The notes: a model not told the origin generated them from the letters alone. DNA of 64,000 bases from Leptotrichia wadei (GCF_007990545.2 NZ_AP019829.2:558001-622000), one strand, 5' to 3'. Positions 1 to 9,255 are shown, numbered from the stretch's first letter. Program-made: numbers and translations.

Positions 1-209
<209 letters not shown>

Positions 210-374
210 TAGTTTATAACTGTAATAACAAATAAAAAGTAACTAAAATAATAGATTTATTTAAAAACTATAATTTGAAACTTTTAAAATTGGCAAAAAT
301 TAAGTAAAATTAATATTTAAGAGTATTTAGCAAAATGGGAAGTTTTTTGCAAAAAAGTAAAGGAAATGAAGAGA

Positions 375-962
375 ATGAATAAAGTAAAAAAAATAGCACT
401 TTTATCTGTATTGGTGATGGGAATAAGTGTTTTGTCTTATTCTTATGAGGATTATTATCAAAAGGTCTACATTGTGAAAATTTCTAAGGAGGACTTGTTC
501 AAAGTTGTAAATGCCACTAAAAATCAGCAAAAAAAATTATCAAAAATATTTGATGAATATCAGAAAAAGGCTGAAGGAGTAGAAAATGATTTAGTTCAGT
601 TCGATAAAAAAAAGGATAAAATTGGGAAAATCGAACAAGATAGATACAGAGCAATTGCAAAAATTCTGTCTAATGAGCAGCTGGAAGCCTATAATTCTTA
701 TATAAATTCGCAAAAGGAATTATTTAACGAAAAAAATGATAAGGTTAAGAATCTTGTTGATAGTCTTAATTTGACAAATGTTCAGAAATCACGTGTTTTA
801 AAATATGAAAGAGATTTTAAACGAGCAGTTGGCAAATTGAGGGATCAAAGATTGACAGAGAATGAATTTGTGGCAAAGTATAATGAATTAAGACAGGAAA
901 GAAATGAAAAAATGAGAACTGTTTTGTTGGATGAGCAAGTGAAATTGATAGAAAATTTTTAA
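375..962 (+). CDS. Exported helical protein, Spy/CpxP-like in character
   Basis: The product is not confidently recognised. It has a lysine-rich start, a hydrophobic stretch (IALLSVLVMGISVL) and a Ser-Tyr-Ser-Tyr region that fit an N-terminal signal peptide. The rest is almost entirely charged amphipathic helix with repeated Lys, Glu and Gln. Small helical periplasmic proteins of the Spy/CpxP/LTXXQ type look like this, but no diagnostic LTxxQ pair is clear, so this is only resemblance. An ATG at 366 lies 1 base after AGGA (361-364). The ATG at 375 is 10 bases from that site, so I prefer 375. It stands alone between guaB and the rpsB promoter. Confidence 0.7.
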   Translation: MNKVKKIALLSVLVMGISVLSYSYEDYYQKVYIVKISKEDLFKVVNATKNQQKKLSKIFDEYQKKAEGVENDLVQFDKKKDKIGKIEQDRYRAIAKILSNEQLEAYNSYINSQKELFNEKNDKVKNLVDSLNLTNVQKSRVLKYERDFKRAVGKLRDQRLTENEFVAKYNELRQERNEKMRTVLLDEQVKLIENF

Positions 963-966
963 AGTA

Positions 967-996
967 TTGACAAAAGTGATAAAAAAATGGTAAAAT
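967..996 (+). promoter_or_regulatory. Sigma-70 promoter of the rpsB operon
   Basis: TTGACA (967-972) and TAAAAT (991-996) are separated by 18 bases. Transcription from here would give rpsB a leader of about 160 nt before its AGGAGG site at about 1152. No ribosomal-protein binding structure could be recognised in that leader. Confidence 0.75.
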
Positions 997-1165
997 ACGA
1001 TGATTATTAAATATAAATCACACTTTGTATTATTTAGAGATAGGGTGTTGCAATTTTTTAGAATATTTAAAAATTAGAAAAGTTTAAATAAAAAAGTGAA
1101 ATTACAATCTGTCTTTTGAAGAGAAGTGGGAGAAAAACCAAAAAAAATTTAGGAGGAAAAACGTA

Positions 1166-1942
1166 ATGGCAGTTATTACAATGAAACAATTATTAGAAGT
1201 GGGAGCACATTTTGGACATCAAGCAAAAAGATGGAATCCTAAAATGAAACCATATATCTTTACAGAAAGAAACGGAATCCATATTTTGGATTTACACCAA
1301 ACTTTAGGAGCAACTGAAGCGGCTTATGAATTTGTTAGACAAATTTCTGAAGAAGGTGGAAAAGTATTATTCGTTGGAACTAAAAAACAAGCTCAAGAAG
1401 CTATTAAAGAAGAAGCAGAAAGAGCTGGAGGATTTTATGTAAATCACAGATGGCTAGGTGGATTATTAACTAACTTGGAAACTATCAAAAAAAGAGTAAA
1501 AAGATTAAAAGAATTAGAAGAAATGGATGCTGATGGAACTTTAGATACAGCTTACACTAAAAAAGAAGCTGGATTATTAAGAAAAGAAATGGCAAAACTT
1601 TCTAAAAATATCGGTGGAATCAAAGAAATGAACACTTTACCAGCTGCATTATTTGTAGTTGATATTAAAAAAGAATTCTTAGCATTAGAAGAAGCTAAAA
1701 AATTGGGAATCCCTGTAATCGCATTAATTGATACAAATGTAGATCCTGATTTAGTAACTTACAAAATTCCTGCAAATGATGATGCTATAAGATCAGTAAA
1801 ATTATTTGCGCAAGTTATTGCAAATGCTGCAATTGAAGGAAACGGTGGAATTGAAAATGTTGCTGAAGGAGCAGAAGTGGAAGTTCCTGCAAGCGAAGAA
1901 ATCGTTGAGGAAGTAGTAGAAGAAGTAGTAACTGAAGAATAA
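1166..1942 (+). CDS. rpsB: 30S ribosomal protein S2
   Basis: S2 is a structural protein of the small ribosomal subunit that bridges head and body and helps recruit S1. The protein starts [19 protein letters not shown] and carries the family signatures [22 protein letters not shown] and [14 protein letters not shown]. At 258 residues it has the usual length, ending in an acidic Glu/Val-rich tail ([12 protein letters not shown]) as in many S2 proteins. The start is set by a strong AGGAGG about 8 bases upstream. It is followed by a small PspC gene and then tsf, so the usual rpsB-tsf pair is interrupted here. Confidence 0.97.
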   Translation: MAVITMKQLLEVGAHFGHQAKRWNPKMKPYIFTERNGIHILDLHQTLGATEAAYEFVRQISEEGGKVLFVGTKKQAQEAIKEEAERAGGFYVNHRWLGGLLTNLETIKKRVKRLKELEEMDADGTLDTAYTKKEAGLLRKEMAKLSKNIGGIKEMNTLPAALFVVDIKKEFLALEEAKKLGIPVIALIDTNVDPDLVTYKIPANDDAIRSVKLFAQVIANAAIEGNGGIENVAEGAEVEVPASEEIVEEVVEEVVTEE

Positions 1943-2072
1943 TTTTTAAAAATCAAAGATATATATATAATTTGATGTGCCAAAATACAAAATTATTTAA
2001 TTTTTTAGAAAAGATTTACTTTTTCTTTTAGTTAAATAATTTACCATGAAATGTATTTTAGGAGGAAATAAT

Positions 2073-2267
2073 ATGAAAAAAAAATTATATAAATCATTAA
2101 AAGATAGAAAAATAGCAGGAGTTTGTGGAGGAATAGCAGAATACTTTGATATTGATTCAAATGTTATAAGAATACTCTGGGTTATTTTTGCATCTGCATT
2201 TGGAACTGGAATACTACCATACATCGTCTGTGCTTTAATTTTAAAAGACAATCCAGACGAATATTAA
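2073..2267 (+). CDS. PspC-domain small membrane protein
   Basis: This 64-residue protein is a single PspC domain. The motif KKLYKSLKDRKIAGVCGGIAEYF is followed by DSNVIRILWVIFA and a hydrophobic segment ending in ALILKDNPDEY. PspC domains occur in phage-shock and envelope-stress proteins; stand-alone short forms are common in Firmicutes and Fusobacteria, usually of unknown role. An in-frame ATG at 2046 lacks a good site, whereas GGAGG at 2061-2065 sits 7 bases before the ATG at 2073, so the shorter start is chosen. It lies between rpsB and tsf on the same strand, an unusual place for this family, and is probably co-transcribed with them. Confidence 0.85.
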   Translation: MKKKLYKSLKDRKIAGVCGGIAEYFDIDSNVIRILWVIFASAFGTGILPYIVCALILKDNPDEY

Positions 2268-2337
2268 TCATAATCAAAACAAATATTTTTTTACTGAATT
2301 TAAAGGAACTGATAACAATAAATAGGAGGGAAATAAA

Positions 2338-3222
2338 GTGGCAATTACAACAGCACTTATTAAAGAATTAAGAGAAAGAACAGGAGCAGGAATGCTTGAC
2401 TGTAAAAAGGCTTTACAAGAAAACGGTGGAGATATTGAAAAAGCAATTGACTGGCTGAGAGAAAAAGGGATTGCTAAAGCGGCTAAAAAGTCTGGAAGAG
2501 TTGCAGCAGAAGGATTAGTATTTGCAGCAGTTTCTGAAGATAGAAAAAAAGGTGCTATCTTGGAATTTAACTCTGAAACTGACTTTGTTGCTAAAAATGA
2601 TGAATTTAAATCATTTGGGGAAAAATTGGTAGATTTGACTTTAAATCATGACTTGACAAGTGAAGATGAATTGAAGGCAATTGAATTTGAAGGAAAAACA
2701 GTTGAAACTCACTTAACTGAATTAATCGCTAAAATTGGTGAAAATATGAATATCAGAAGATTAAAGGTAATTTCTACTGACGGATTCATTGAAACTTATA
2801 TTCACTTGGGTGGAAAAATTGGTGTATTATTAGATGTTAATGGAGAAGCTACTCCTGAAAATGTTGAAAAAGCAAGAGGTGTTGCAATGCACGTTGCAGC
2901 AATGGATCCAAAATACTTGGATAAGTCAGAAGTTACAGCTGATGACTTGGAAAGAGAAAAAGAAATTGCAAGACACCAATTAATAGCTGAAGGAAAACCA
3001 GCCAACATTATTGAAAAAATATTAGAAGGAAAAATGAGAAAATTCTACGAAGAAAACTGTTTAGTACAACAAAAATATGTTAGAGATGACAGCGTTACTA
3101 TCGGGAAATTTATTGCCCCTAGCACAATAAATTCATTTGACAGATTTAAAGTTGGAGAAGGAATCGAAAAAGAAGAAGTAGATTTCGCTGCTGAAGTAGC
3201 TGCACAAATTTCTGGAAATTAA
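2338..3222 (+). CDS. tsf: Elongation factor Ts
   Basis: EF-Ts is the guanine nucleotide exchange factor that recycles EF-Tu-GDP in translation. The protein opens with an UBA-like N-terminal domain ([20 protein letters not shown]), then [11 protein letters not shown], and holds the [12 protein letters not shown] motif typical of the EF-Tu contact core. Its length of 294 residues is standard. Translation starts at GTG, set by AGGAGG immediately upstream. A strong hairpin terminator follows within 10 bases, so tsf ends the rpsB transcription unit. Confidence 0.97.
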   Translation: MAITTALIKELRERTGAGMLDCKKALQENGGDIEKAIDWLREKGIAKAAKKSGRVAAEGLVFAAVSEDRKKGAILEFNSETDFVAKNDEFKSFGEKLVDLTLNHDLTSEDELKAIEFEGKTVETHLTELIAKIGENMNIRRLKVISTDGFIETYIHLGGKIGVLLDVNGEATPENVEKARGVAMHVAAMDPKYLDKSEVTADDLEREKEIARHQLIAEGKPANIIEKILEGKMRKFYEENCLVQQKYVRDDSVTIGKFIAPSTINSFDRFKVGEGIEKEEVDFAAEVAAQISGN

Positions 3223-3231
3223 TTTTTACTA

Positions 3232-3258
3232 TAAGGGGAATTAAATCCCCTTATTTTT
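3232..3258 (+). terminator. Rho-independent terminator after tsf
   Basis: A TAAGGGG arm pairs with CCCCTTA across a short AT loop and runs directly into a T tract (TTATTTTTT). Confidence 0.85.
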
Positions 3259-3331
3259 TCGCAAATTTTTAAATAATTGTTCTATACTGTTTTTCACTCA
3301 AGTGGAAAATTTATCAAGAAACTTTATTTGG

Positions 3332-3351
3332 CAAGGAGTCAAGACCCCTTG
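3332..3351. repeat. Dispersed CAAGG palindrome, copy 1
   Basis: CAAGGAGTCAAGACCCCTTG is an imperfect palindrome in the tsf-pyrH gap. Related copies lie at 9150-9169, 38563-38580 and 56180-56197, each in intergenic DNA and usually preceded by AGC or GGC and followed by TTAT- or TCAT-like sequence. Confidence 0.6.
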
Positions 3352-3453
3352 TTATAAAATAAAATCTTTTTCTGTTTTAAAATAGAATTTAGCATTAGAC
3401 AAAATATGTTTAGAAAATTTTATTTAATTTATAAAATTTATGGAGGATTCTAA

Positions 3454-4164
3454 ATGTTTAAATATAAAAGAATATTATTAAAATTAAGTGGAGAAGCACT
3501 TGCAGGAAATAAGGAATTTGGATTTTCAAATGAAGTGCTTAAAAGTTTTGCAAAACAAATAAAGGATGTTCATGAAAAAGGTGTACAAATTGCTATTGTT
3601 ATTGGTGGTGGAAATATTTTTCGTGGAATTAGCGGGATGGAAAAGGGATTTGACAGAGTGACTGGAGATACGATGGGAATGCTTGCAACTATTATGAATG
3701 GACTGGCATTGCAAAATTCGATTGAAAGTTTAGGAGTTCCAACACGTGTGATGACTGCACTTCAAATGCCGCAAGTGGCAGAACTTTACATAAGACGTAA
3801 AGCTATAAGACATTTGGAAAAGGGAAGAGTGGTTATTTTTGCAGGTGGAACAAGTAATCCTTATTTTACAACAGATTCTTCGGGAGCTTTAAGAGCTGTG
3901 GAAATTCAAGCAGATGTGCTTGCAAAAGGTACAAAAGTTGATGGAATTTATGATAAGGATCCAATGAAATTTAGTGATGCTGTTAGATACGACACTGTAA
4001 CTTTTGATGAAGTAATTTCAAAAAATTTAGGAGTAATGGATACAGCAGCACTTTCACTATGCCGGGAAAATCAAATGCCAATTGTAGTATTTAACGCTTT
4101 AGAAGAAGGAAATATACTAAAAATGGCTCAAGGTGAAAATATAGGAACAACTGTAAAAAAATAA
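3454..4164 (+). CDS. pyrH: UMP kinase
   Basis: This amino-acid-kinase-fold enzyme phosphorylates UMP to UDP in pyrimidine nucleotide synthesis. The N-terminus has RILLKLSGEALAG, then IVIGGGNIFRG for phosphate binding, and FAGGTSNPYFTTDSSGALRAVE, the PyrH-specific segment. The protein is 236 residues, matching bacterial PyrH. TGGAGG precedes the ATG. It lies just upstream of frr in the order rpsB-tsf-pyrH-frr that is conserved in many bacteria, but a terminator after tsf separates it from the first pair. Allosteric regulation by GTP and UTP is known for the family; nothing here tests it. Confidence 0.97.
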   Translation: MFKYKRILLKLSGEALAGNKEFGFSNEVLKSFAKQIKDVHEKGVQIAIVIGGGNIFRGISGMEKGFDRVTGDTMGMLATIMNGLALQNSIESLGVPTRVMTALQMPQVAELYIRRKAIRHLEKGRVVIFAGGTSNPYFTTDSSGALRAVEIQADVLAKGTKVDGIYDKDPMKFSDAVRYDTVTFDEVISKNLGVMDTAALSLCRENQMPIVVFNALEEGNILKMAQGENIGTTVKK

Positions 4165-4221
4165 AAAATATTAGGTAAAAAATTGAAAAAAGAAAAAAAT
4201 AAAAATAAAAAGGTGGTAAGA

Positions 4222-4779
4222 ATGTTAGACACAATTTTAAAAGAAGCTGAAGAAAAAATGGCAAAATCTGTGGAAAATACAAAAGATAAATTTTCACATG
4301 TAAGAGCAGGACGTGCGAGTGTTTCTATGCTTGACGGAGTAACTGTGGAAGCTTATGGTTCGCCAACTCCGCTTAACCAAGTTGGAACAGTTTCAGCTCC
4401 AGAAGCTAGATTATTAGTAATTGATCCTTGGGATAAATCATTAATTCCAGTAATTGAAAAAACTATTTTACAAGCAAACTTAGGATTTAATCCTTCAAAT
4501 GATGGAAAAGTTATCAGACTTGTTGTGCCAGAACTTACAGAGGATCGTAGAAAAGAATATGTAAAAATGGTAAAAAAAGAAGCTGAAGAAGGAAAAGTTG
4601 CAATTAGAAACGTAAGAAAAGACATTAATAATAAACTTAGAAAACTTGAAAAAGATAGTGAAATTACAGAAGATGAACTGAAAGCAAATGAAGAAAAAGT
4701 TCAGAAAACAACAAATAAATTTATCGCACAAGTTGATGATGCCTTGAATAAAAAGGAAAAAGAATTATTAACAGTTTAG
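4222..4779 (+). CDS. frr: Ribosome recycling factor
   Basis: RRF works with EF-G to split the post-termination ribosome. The protein begins MLDTILKEAEEKMAKSVENTK and carries FSHVRAGRASVSMLDGV, LIPVIEKTILQANLGFNPSNDG and VRNVRKDINNKLRKLEKD, the family hallmarks. An upstream TTG at 4183 would add 13 Lys-rich residues, but AGGTGG at 4211-4216 places the start at the ATG at 4222. That gives 185 residues, the canonical RRF length. It follows pyrH closely and ends at a clear terminator. Confidence 0.96.
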   Translation: MLDTILKEAEEKMAKSVENTKDKFSHVRAGRASVSMLDGVTVEAYGSPTPLNQVGTVSAPEARLLVIDPWDKSLIPVIEKTILQANLGFNPSNDGKVIRLVVPELTEDRRKEYVKMVKKEAEEGKVAIRNVRKDINNKLRKLEKDSEITEDELKANEEKVQKTTNKFIAQVDDALNKKEKELLTV

Positions 4780-4822
4780 TTTTGAATAGAATTAAACTAT
4801 ATTTTGTTATTGTAAAAAAATT

Positions 4823-4847
4823 AAGCTAGATTTCTCTAGCTTTTTTA
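4823..4847 (+). terminator. Rho-independent terminator after frr
   Basis: AAGCTAGA (4823-4830), a TTTC loop and TCTAGCTT form an 8-bp stem followed by a T run. Confidence 0.9.
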
Positions 4848-4921
4848 TTTGAATATTTATTTTAAATTTCATATTTAAATAGTAAGTCAAAACTTCTTGT
4901 TATTAAATTATGAAGAAAAGT

Positions 4922-5503
4922 TTATTTGACAAGTTGCCATTTATTGTCGTTTCCTTTGGCAAATTTAACAGTAGATGTTGCTAAATTGATTTTTTTTGTA
5001 TTCTTCAAATAATTATATTGAAGTTTTATATATTTTTCAATGTCAACTTCGACTTCGTCTTTTCCACTATCAACTTTTGCATATTGACTTGCATTATCTC
5101 CCAAATATTTATCCAATGCCTTTTCATCGTATCCTTTAATTAAAAATACAACTTCACCATCATTTCCATTTTCATTTACTTTGTAAACAGATACTTCAAA
5201 TTGTTCAATAAGCATAGTATTTGAATCTTCCCATTGTTTTTTTAGTGTTGGGTTATTTATTTTTGCAACATATTTGTCGACATCTGGGTTAATTGATTTC
5301 AGTATTTCACGTGAACCATAATTTGAAATTTCTTGTAGTGCTTTTGCATAATCTTGGGCTGCAGTATTTAATGAATCATATTTTTTGATTTCTGCAGCTT
5401 CCTTTGCAGATGGAGCAGCAGTTGCAATAGTAGGAATTGCTGTTAATTGTCCCAATACCATTAATCCCATTAATATTTTTTTTGCTTTTGTAAATTTTAT
5501 CAT
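4922..5503 (-). CDS. Exported protein of unknown function
   Basis: I do not recognise a named family. The N-terminus is a signal peptide: a Lys-rich start, a hydrophobic core (ILMGLMVLGQLTAI) and an Ala-rich stretch ending TIATAAPSA, a plausible signal peptidase I site. The mature part of about 160 residues is hydrophilic and mixed helix/strand, with no cysteines and no repeats. In general form it recalls small DUF-type exported proteins such as the lipoprotein at 53829. A CCTCC on the plus strand (AGGAGG-type site on minus) precedes the start. It is a single-gene minus-strand unit facing frr. Confidence 0.8.
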   Translation of the reverse strand: MIKFTKAKKILMGLMVLGQLTAIPTIATAAPSAKEAAEIKKYDSLNTAAQDYAKALQEISNYGSREILKSINPDVDKYVAKINNPTLKKQWEDSNTMLIEQFEVSVYKVNENGNDGEVVFLIKGYDEKALDKYLGDNASQYAKVDSGKDEVEVDIEKYIKLQYNYLKNTKKINLATSTVKFAKGNDNKWQLVK

Positions 5504-5608
5504 TTCTTTTTTTCCTCCAAATATTATTTAGTAAATTTATAAATTTTTCTTTTTGATTATTTCAGTTAATAATAATTTTTCTTTATATTATTATTATTTT
5601 TTTTTAAC

Positions 5609-5783
5609 GTAAGGGCATCAGACGCCATGCCCTTACAACCTCGCTTTACGCAAAAATTTCTTATAAAGAAAAAAGAAAACTCGCTTTTGAAAATAGATTA
5701 TTTTAATATGAATAAATGAATTTAACTTGAAATATGTTCCAAAAGCTCAAACAGTTCTTTTTTCTTTAACGAAATTTTGCTTG
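5609..5783 (+). repeat. Dispersed palindromic element, copy R1
   Basis: The left end is a perfect 10-bp stem (GTAAGGGCAT / ATGCCCTTAC) with a loop containing ACGCC. It is followed by two long imperfect arms rich in AAAGAAAAAAGAA and its complement. It matches 62941-63114 over its whole length and is related to elements at 8961, 10315 and 63189. It fills most of the gap between the exported protein and the nitroreductase. Confidence 0.75.
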
Positions 5784-5835
5784 GTATTTTTTTATCTATA
5801 TTTAAGTCTATTTTAAAATAAAATTTTTTTTAAAA

Positions 5836-6597
5836 TTATAAATCTTGTTCCAAGTCGTCGGTAAATTTAAAGCCTTGACCTTCTAAATCCTGTTTTGACT
5901 TGTTGTGGAAGTTTTCGTAGATTTTTACTAGCATTTCTTTGTATGATGGCAGTTGTGGGGTGTTGTTTTCTTCACGCCATTTTATGGTGTCTTTTTCGTG
6001 GAATTCTACTCCTTCTTCAACTTTTTTCGCATTATAAGTGTCTTCAAATACGAATGTATCTAGTGGAACTCTTGGTTTTACTCTTGTTAGGCTTCTTTCG
6101 GCAGGGACTCCGATTGTTGTTCCAACGATTGGAAATACGTATTTTGGAAGTCCTAGCATTTTTATAAATTCTTTTGTTTCTTTTCTAATTGCGCCGATTA
6201 CAGTACCTCCGTAACCAAGGGCAAAAGCTGCGGTTTGCAGTGCGTTTACCATAATTCCAGCATCTACTGCTCCAACTAGGATTCCATCGGCTGATTTTGG
6301 AGCGATGTTTCTTTTTCCAAGTGAATTTGAAGCATAAACTCCACGGTGGAAGTCAATTAGTACAAAAATAAATGCTTCAGCTTGGGCGATATGTTTTTGT
6401 CCGCCACATAATTCTGCGATTTTTGCTAATTTTTCCTTATCTCTTATGACAATCAATGAAGTTTGCTGACCATTAACTGAATTTGCAGCTCTTTGGGCAG
6501 TTTCAAGAATTGTTTGTAAATCTTCTTCCTTTAATTTTTCGCCTGTAAATTCCCTTACAGAACGTCTATTTTGTAATTGTTTTATTAATTCGTTCAT
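5836..6597 (-). CDS. Nitroreductase-family flavin oxidoreductase
   Basis: The protein belongs to the FMN-dependent nitroreductase family, closest in form to the NADPH-flavin oxidoreductases (Frp/NfsA type) that reduce quinones, flavins or nitro compounds. The N-terminus has LIKQLQNRRSVREF with the Arg pair used in FMN binding, then RAANSVNGQQTSLIVI and later FALGYGGTVIGAIR. About 253 residues fits the group. A GTG three codons upstream is possible, but it lies almost on top of the AGGAAG site; the ATG at 6597 has a 9-10 base spacing. It is divergent from the mevalonate genes and has its own promoter. Confidence 0.88.
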   Translation of the reverse strand: MNELIKQLQNRRSVREFTGEKLKEEDLQTILETAQRAANSVNGQQTSLIVIRDKEKLAKIAELCGGQKHIAQAEAFIFVLIDFHRGVYASNSLGKRNIAPKSADGILVGAVDAGIMVNALQTAAFALGYGGTVIGAIRKETKEFIKMLGLPKYVFPIVGTTIGVPAERSLTRVKPRVPLDTFVFEDTYNAKKVEEGVEFHEKDTIKWREENNTPQLPSYKEMLVKIYENFHNKSKQDLEGQGFKFTDDLEQDL

Positions 6598-6630
6598 TAA
6601 AACCACTTCCTTTTTAAATTTTACTAATTA

Positions 6631-6659
6631 ATGGTATCATATTATATTTCTATTGTCAA
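6631..6659 (-). promoter_or_regulatory. Promoter of the nitroreductase gene
   Basis: On the minus strand TTGACA (plus 6654-6659) and TACCAT (plus 6631-6636) are separated by 17 bases. An alternative TATAAT-like hexamer lies inside the spacer. Confidence 0.6.
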
Positions 6660-6663
6660 ACAG

Positions 6664-6692
6664 TTTAAAATCGTATTTTTTTATGGTATAAT
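6664..6692 (+). promoter_or_regulatory. Extended -10 promoter of the mevalonate gene pair
   Basis: TATAAT at 6687-6692 is preceded by TGG, giving an extended -10. The -35 candidate TTTAAA (6664-6669, 17-base spacing) is weak. It drives the phosphomevalonate kinase gene about 65 bases downstream. Confidence 0.6.
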
Positions 6693-6762
6693 TTATAAAT
6701 AAATGATAAAAATTTGCTATGAAGTGAAAAAATAAAAATAGAAAAGAATTGAAAGTGAAAAA

Positions 6763-7839
6763 ATGTTAGAAAATAAAATAATGACTAATAAAACTTGTGG
6801 AAAGCTCTATATTTCTGGAGAATATTCGATTTTGACGGCTGGGCAAAGTGCAATTATAAAAAATGTAAATATATTTATGGAATCAAGAATAAGTTTTTCA
6901 AATATGGATGAATATATGGTTTTTTCAGATATGTTTGATTATAAATTGACTCTTGAAAAAGATACTTTTAATAATGAAAATATTTTGCAAAATTTTGATA
7001 AAAATTATTCGCTTATTTGTGAAGCAATATCTGTTATGAGTGAATATTTAAAGTTAAAAAATTTTGAAATCAAGCCTTTTGAGCTGGAAATTACTGGGAA
7101 AATGGAAAGAGATGGGAAAAAATTTGGAATCGGCTCAAGCGGGAGTGTTGTAATTTTGACAATAAAATCCATTTTGAATTTATATAATTTGGAAGTTTCT
7201 AAAGAAATGATTTTTAAATTGTCTTCTTATGTCTTGCTAAAACGTGGAGATAATGGCTCTATGGGCGATATTGCCTGTATTTCTTATGAAAGTCTGATTT
7301 TTTACAGATCTTTTGACAGAAAAAAAATTAGGGAATTAATAGAGAAGGAAACTTTGAAAGATGTATTAGAAGCTGATTGGAATTATGAAGTTTCTGAACT
7401 TTATTTTGATGAAAAAAAATTAAATCAAAATAATTTAAGTTGTGAATTTTTAGTTGGATGGACAAAGAAGCCTGCTATTTCAAAGGATTTGATAAATATT
7501 GTGAAAAATTCTATTTGTGAAAGTGAAAATTTTTTGGAAAATGTGGAAGAAGTTGTGAAAAAACTTAGGGAAGCTATAAGGAATGGGGATAAATTGACGA
7601 TTAAAAAATGTATTGGTGAAAATGGGAAATTGCTTGAAAATTTAAATGAAAATATTTATAATAAAAAATTAAAAGAATTGGTAAATGCAACAAAAAATTT
7701 GGATATTTGTGCAAAAAGTAGCGGGGCAGGTGGTGGAGATTGTGGAATTGCACTTTCCTTTAATGAAAAGGATACTAGGATAGTTGTTGAAAAATGGAGA
7801 GAACTTGGGATTGAGTTGCTGTATTCTGAAAAATTATAA
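6763..7839 (+). CDS. mvaK2: Phosphomevalonate kinase
   Basis: This GHMP-family kinase turns mevalonate 5-phosphate into the diphosphate in isoprenoid synthesis. The N-terminus reads CGKLYISGEYSIL, like the KLYxxGEY start of PMK. The ATP loop FGIGSSGSVVIL corresponds to the PMK form of the GHMP motif, and the C-terminal SSGAGGGDCGIAL is the PMK-specific glycine-rich segment. The 358 residues match bacterial enzymes. I take the first ATG; a second in-frame ATG at 6781 has no Shine-Dalgarno. It is followed after 24 bases by type 2 IPP isomerase, which supports the assignment. Mevalonate kinase and decarboxylase are not in the window. Confidence 0.9.
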   Translation: MLENKIMTNKTCGKLYISGEYSILTAGQSAIIKNVNIFMESRISFSNMDEYMVFSDMFDYKLTLEKDTFNNENILQNFDKNYSLICEAISVMSEYLKLKNFEIKPFELEITGKMERDGKKFGIGSSGSVVILTIKSILNLYNLEVSKEMIFKLSSYVLLKRGDNGSMGDIACISYESLIFYRSFDRKKIRELIEKETLKDVLEADWNYEVSELYFDEKKLNQNNLSCEFLVGWTKKPAISKDLINIVKNSICESENFLENVEEVVKKLREAIRNGDKLTIKKCIGENGKLLENLNENIYNKKLKELVNATKNLDICAKSSGAGGGDCGIALSFNEKDTRIVVEKWRELGIELLYSEKL

Positions 7840-7863
7840 ATAAATAAAAAAAGGAGATAAAAA

Positions 7864-8871
7864 TTGAAAAATAGAAAAGATGAGCATATTAAGTATGCAT
7901 TGGAACATAGAAGTGAATACAATAGTTTTGATGATGTTGAGCTTATCCATTGTTCAATTCCTAAGTATAATCTTGAAGAAATTGAGCTGAAAACTCAATT
8001 TGCAGGGTGTGAATTTGAAGTGCCGTTTTTTATTAATGCGATTACGGGTGGAAGTGAGAATGCGAAAAAAATTAATCAGAAATTGGCTAGAGTTGCGAAT
8101 GAGTGTGGATTACTGTTTGTAACAGGGTCTTATAGTGCGGCTTTGAAAAATGCTGGAGATGATTCGTTTGAAATTGTAAAAAGGGAAAATCCAGGATTGA
8201 AACTTGCTACGAATATTGGGATTGATAAGGATTATACGGCTGGAGTTAAGGCGATTAAGGCTTTGGATCCGTTATTTTTACAAGTTCATGTAAATCTTAT
8301 GCAGGAGCTTATTATGGCAGAGGGAAGTAGAAATTTTAGAGAATGGGAAAATAATTTACGGGAATTTGCACGAAATATTGAAATTCCGATTGTATTGAAG
8401 GAAGTTGGATTTGGAATGACTGAGAATGCAGTGAAAAAAGGGATTAAGCTTGGAATAAAGACTTTTGATATTAGCGGGCGTGGGGGAACCAGCTTTGCAT
8501 TTATTGAAAATATGAGGCGGGAAAATGGGCTTCATTATTTGGATAATTGGGGACAGACTACAATTTCCTGCCTTTTGAATTTGAAAAAATATGTGGATAA
8601 AGTGGAAATTATTGCAAGTGGAGGAGTTAGAAATCCATTAGATATTATAAAATCATTAGTTTTAGGAGCAAAAGCAGTAGGAATTTCAAAAGTAATTTTA
8701 GAATTGGCTGTGAACTATGAAATTGAGAAAGTGATTGAAATTTTAGAGAGCTGGAAAAATGAATGCAGGATGATAATGTGTGCTTTAAATGCTAATAACA
8801 TTGAGGAATTGCGGAATGTTAAATATGTTTTGTATGGGAAAACATTAGAATTTGCTATTCAGCAAAAATAG
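7864..8871 (+). CDS. fni: Type 2 isopentenyl-diphosphate delta-isomerase
   Basis: This FMN-dependent enzyme interconverts isopentenyl and dimethylallyl diphosphate. It begins with the family motif NRKDEHIKYAL and contains FFINAITGGSENAKKINQKLA, the FMN-contact segments VLKEVGFGM and ISGRGGTSF, and IIASGGVRNPLDI near the C-terminus. All are typical of Fni and not of the unrelated type 1 Idi. Length 335 is normal. Translation starts at TTG with AAGGAGAT upstream. It is the second gene of a two-gene unit with phosphomevalonate kinase; no strong terminator was found, and the following gap holds a dispersed repeat. Confidence 0.95.
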   Translation: MKNRKDEHIKYALEHRSEYNSFDDVELIHCSIPKYNLEEIELKTQFAGCEFEVPFFINAITGGSENAKKINQKLARVANECGLLFVTGSYSAALKNAGDDSFEIVKRENPGLKLATNIGIDKDYTAGVKAIKALDPLFLQVHVNLMQELIMAEGSRNFREWENNLREFARNIEIPIVLKEVGFGMTENAVKKGIKLGIKTFDISGRGGTSFAFIENMRRENGLHYLDNWGQTTISCLLNLKKYVDKVEIIASGGVRNPLDIIKSLVLGAKAVGISKVILELAVNYEIEKVIEILESWKNECRMIMCALNANNIEELRNVKYVLYGKTLEFAIQQK

Positions 8872-8960
8872 GATTTTTTAAATTTCTAGGTTTAAACTTT
8901 AGATAATTCTTGTGAACAAAAGTTAATTCATTTTTTTATATATTATTTTACTTTAAAAGT

Positions 8961-9081
8961 GCAAGGGGGAACAGTCGCCATCCCCCTTGCATCCCCGGCT
9001 AGTCTACGACATTTTTACGTACTGGCAAAAAACTCGCTTACGCTCAAACAGTTTTGTCAGCACATAAAAATGCTCCGACAG
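8961..9081 (+). repeat. Dispersed palindromic element, copy R3
   Basis: The element starts with a 10-bp stem (GCAAGGGGGA / TCCCCCTTGC) with loop ACAGTCGCCA, then CCCCGGCTAGTC and a second imperfect stem around ACTCGCTTACGCTCAAACA. Homology with the copy at 10315 extends about 55 bases to the left. The 8872-9545 gap also holds a CAAGG palindrome and toxin module A. Confidence 0.75.
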
Positions 9082-9149
9082 TAAATTGTGGTTTGTATTG
9101 TTGTAACAAAAAGAGGAAATATAAAATAAATTTTTAAAATATTCTGAAG

Positions 9150-9169
9150 CAAGGGGTCTTGACCCCTTG
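9150..9169. repeat. Dispersed CAAGG palindrome, copy 2
   Basis: CAAGGGGTCTTGACCCCTTG is a perfect palindrome with 9-bp arms and a TT centre, the best-preserved copy of this repeat in the window. Confidence 0.65.
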
Positions 9170-9204
9170 TCATAATTTTTTTAATTTGTTTAGAAAAGTG
9201 AGTT

Positions 9205-9224
9205 AAAAAAAAGCCCCTAAGGGC
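9205..9224 (-). terminator. Terminator of toxin mRNA A
   Basis: On the minus strand GCCC-TTAG-GGGC is followed by eight T. The stem is short. The equivalent CCCTTAGGGG in modules B, C and D has no T run. Confidence 0.6.
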
Positions 9225-9255
9225 AGAGGTAGAGGTGAAATTCGGTTTTGTCAGA

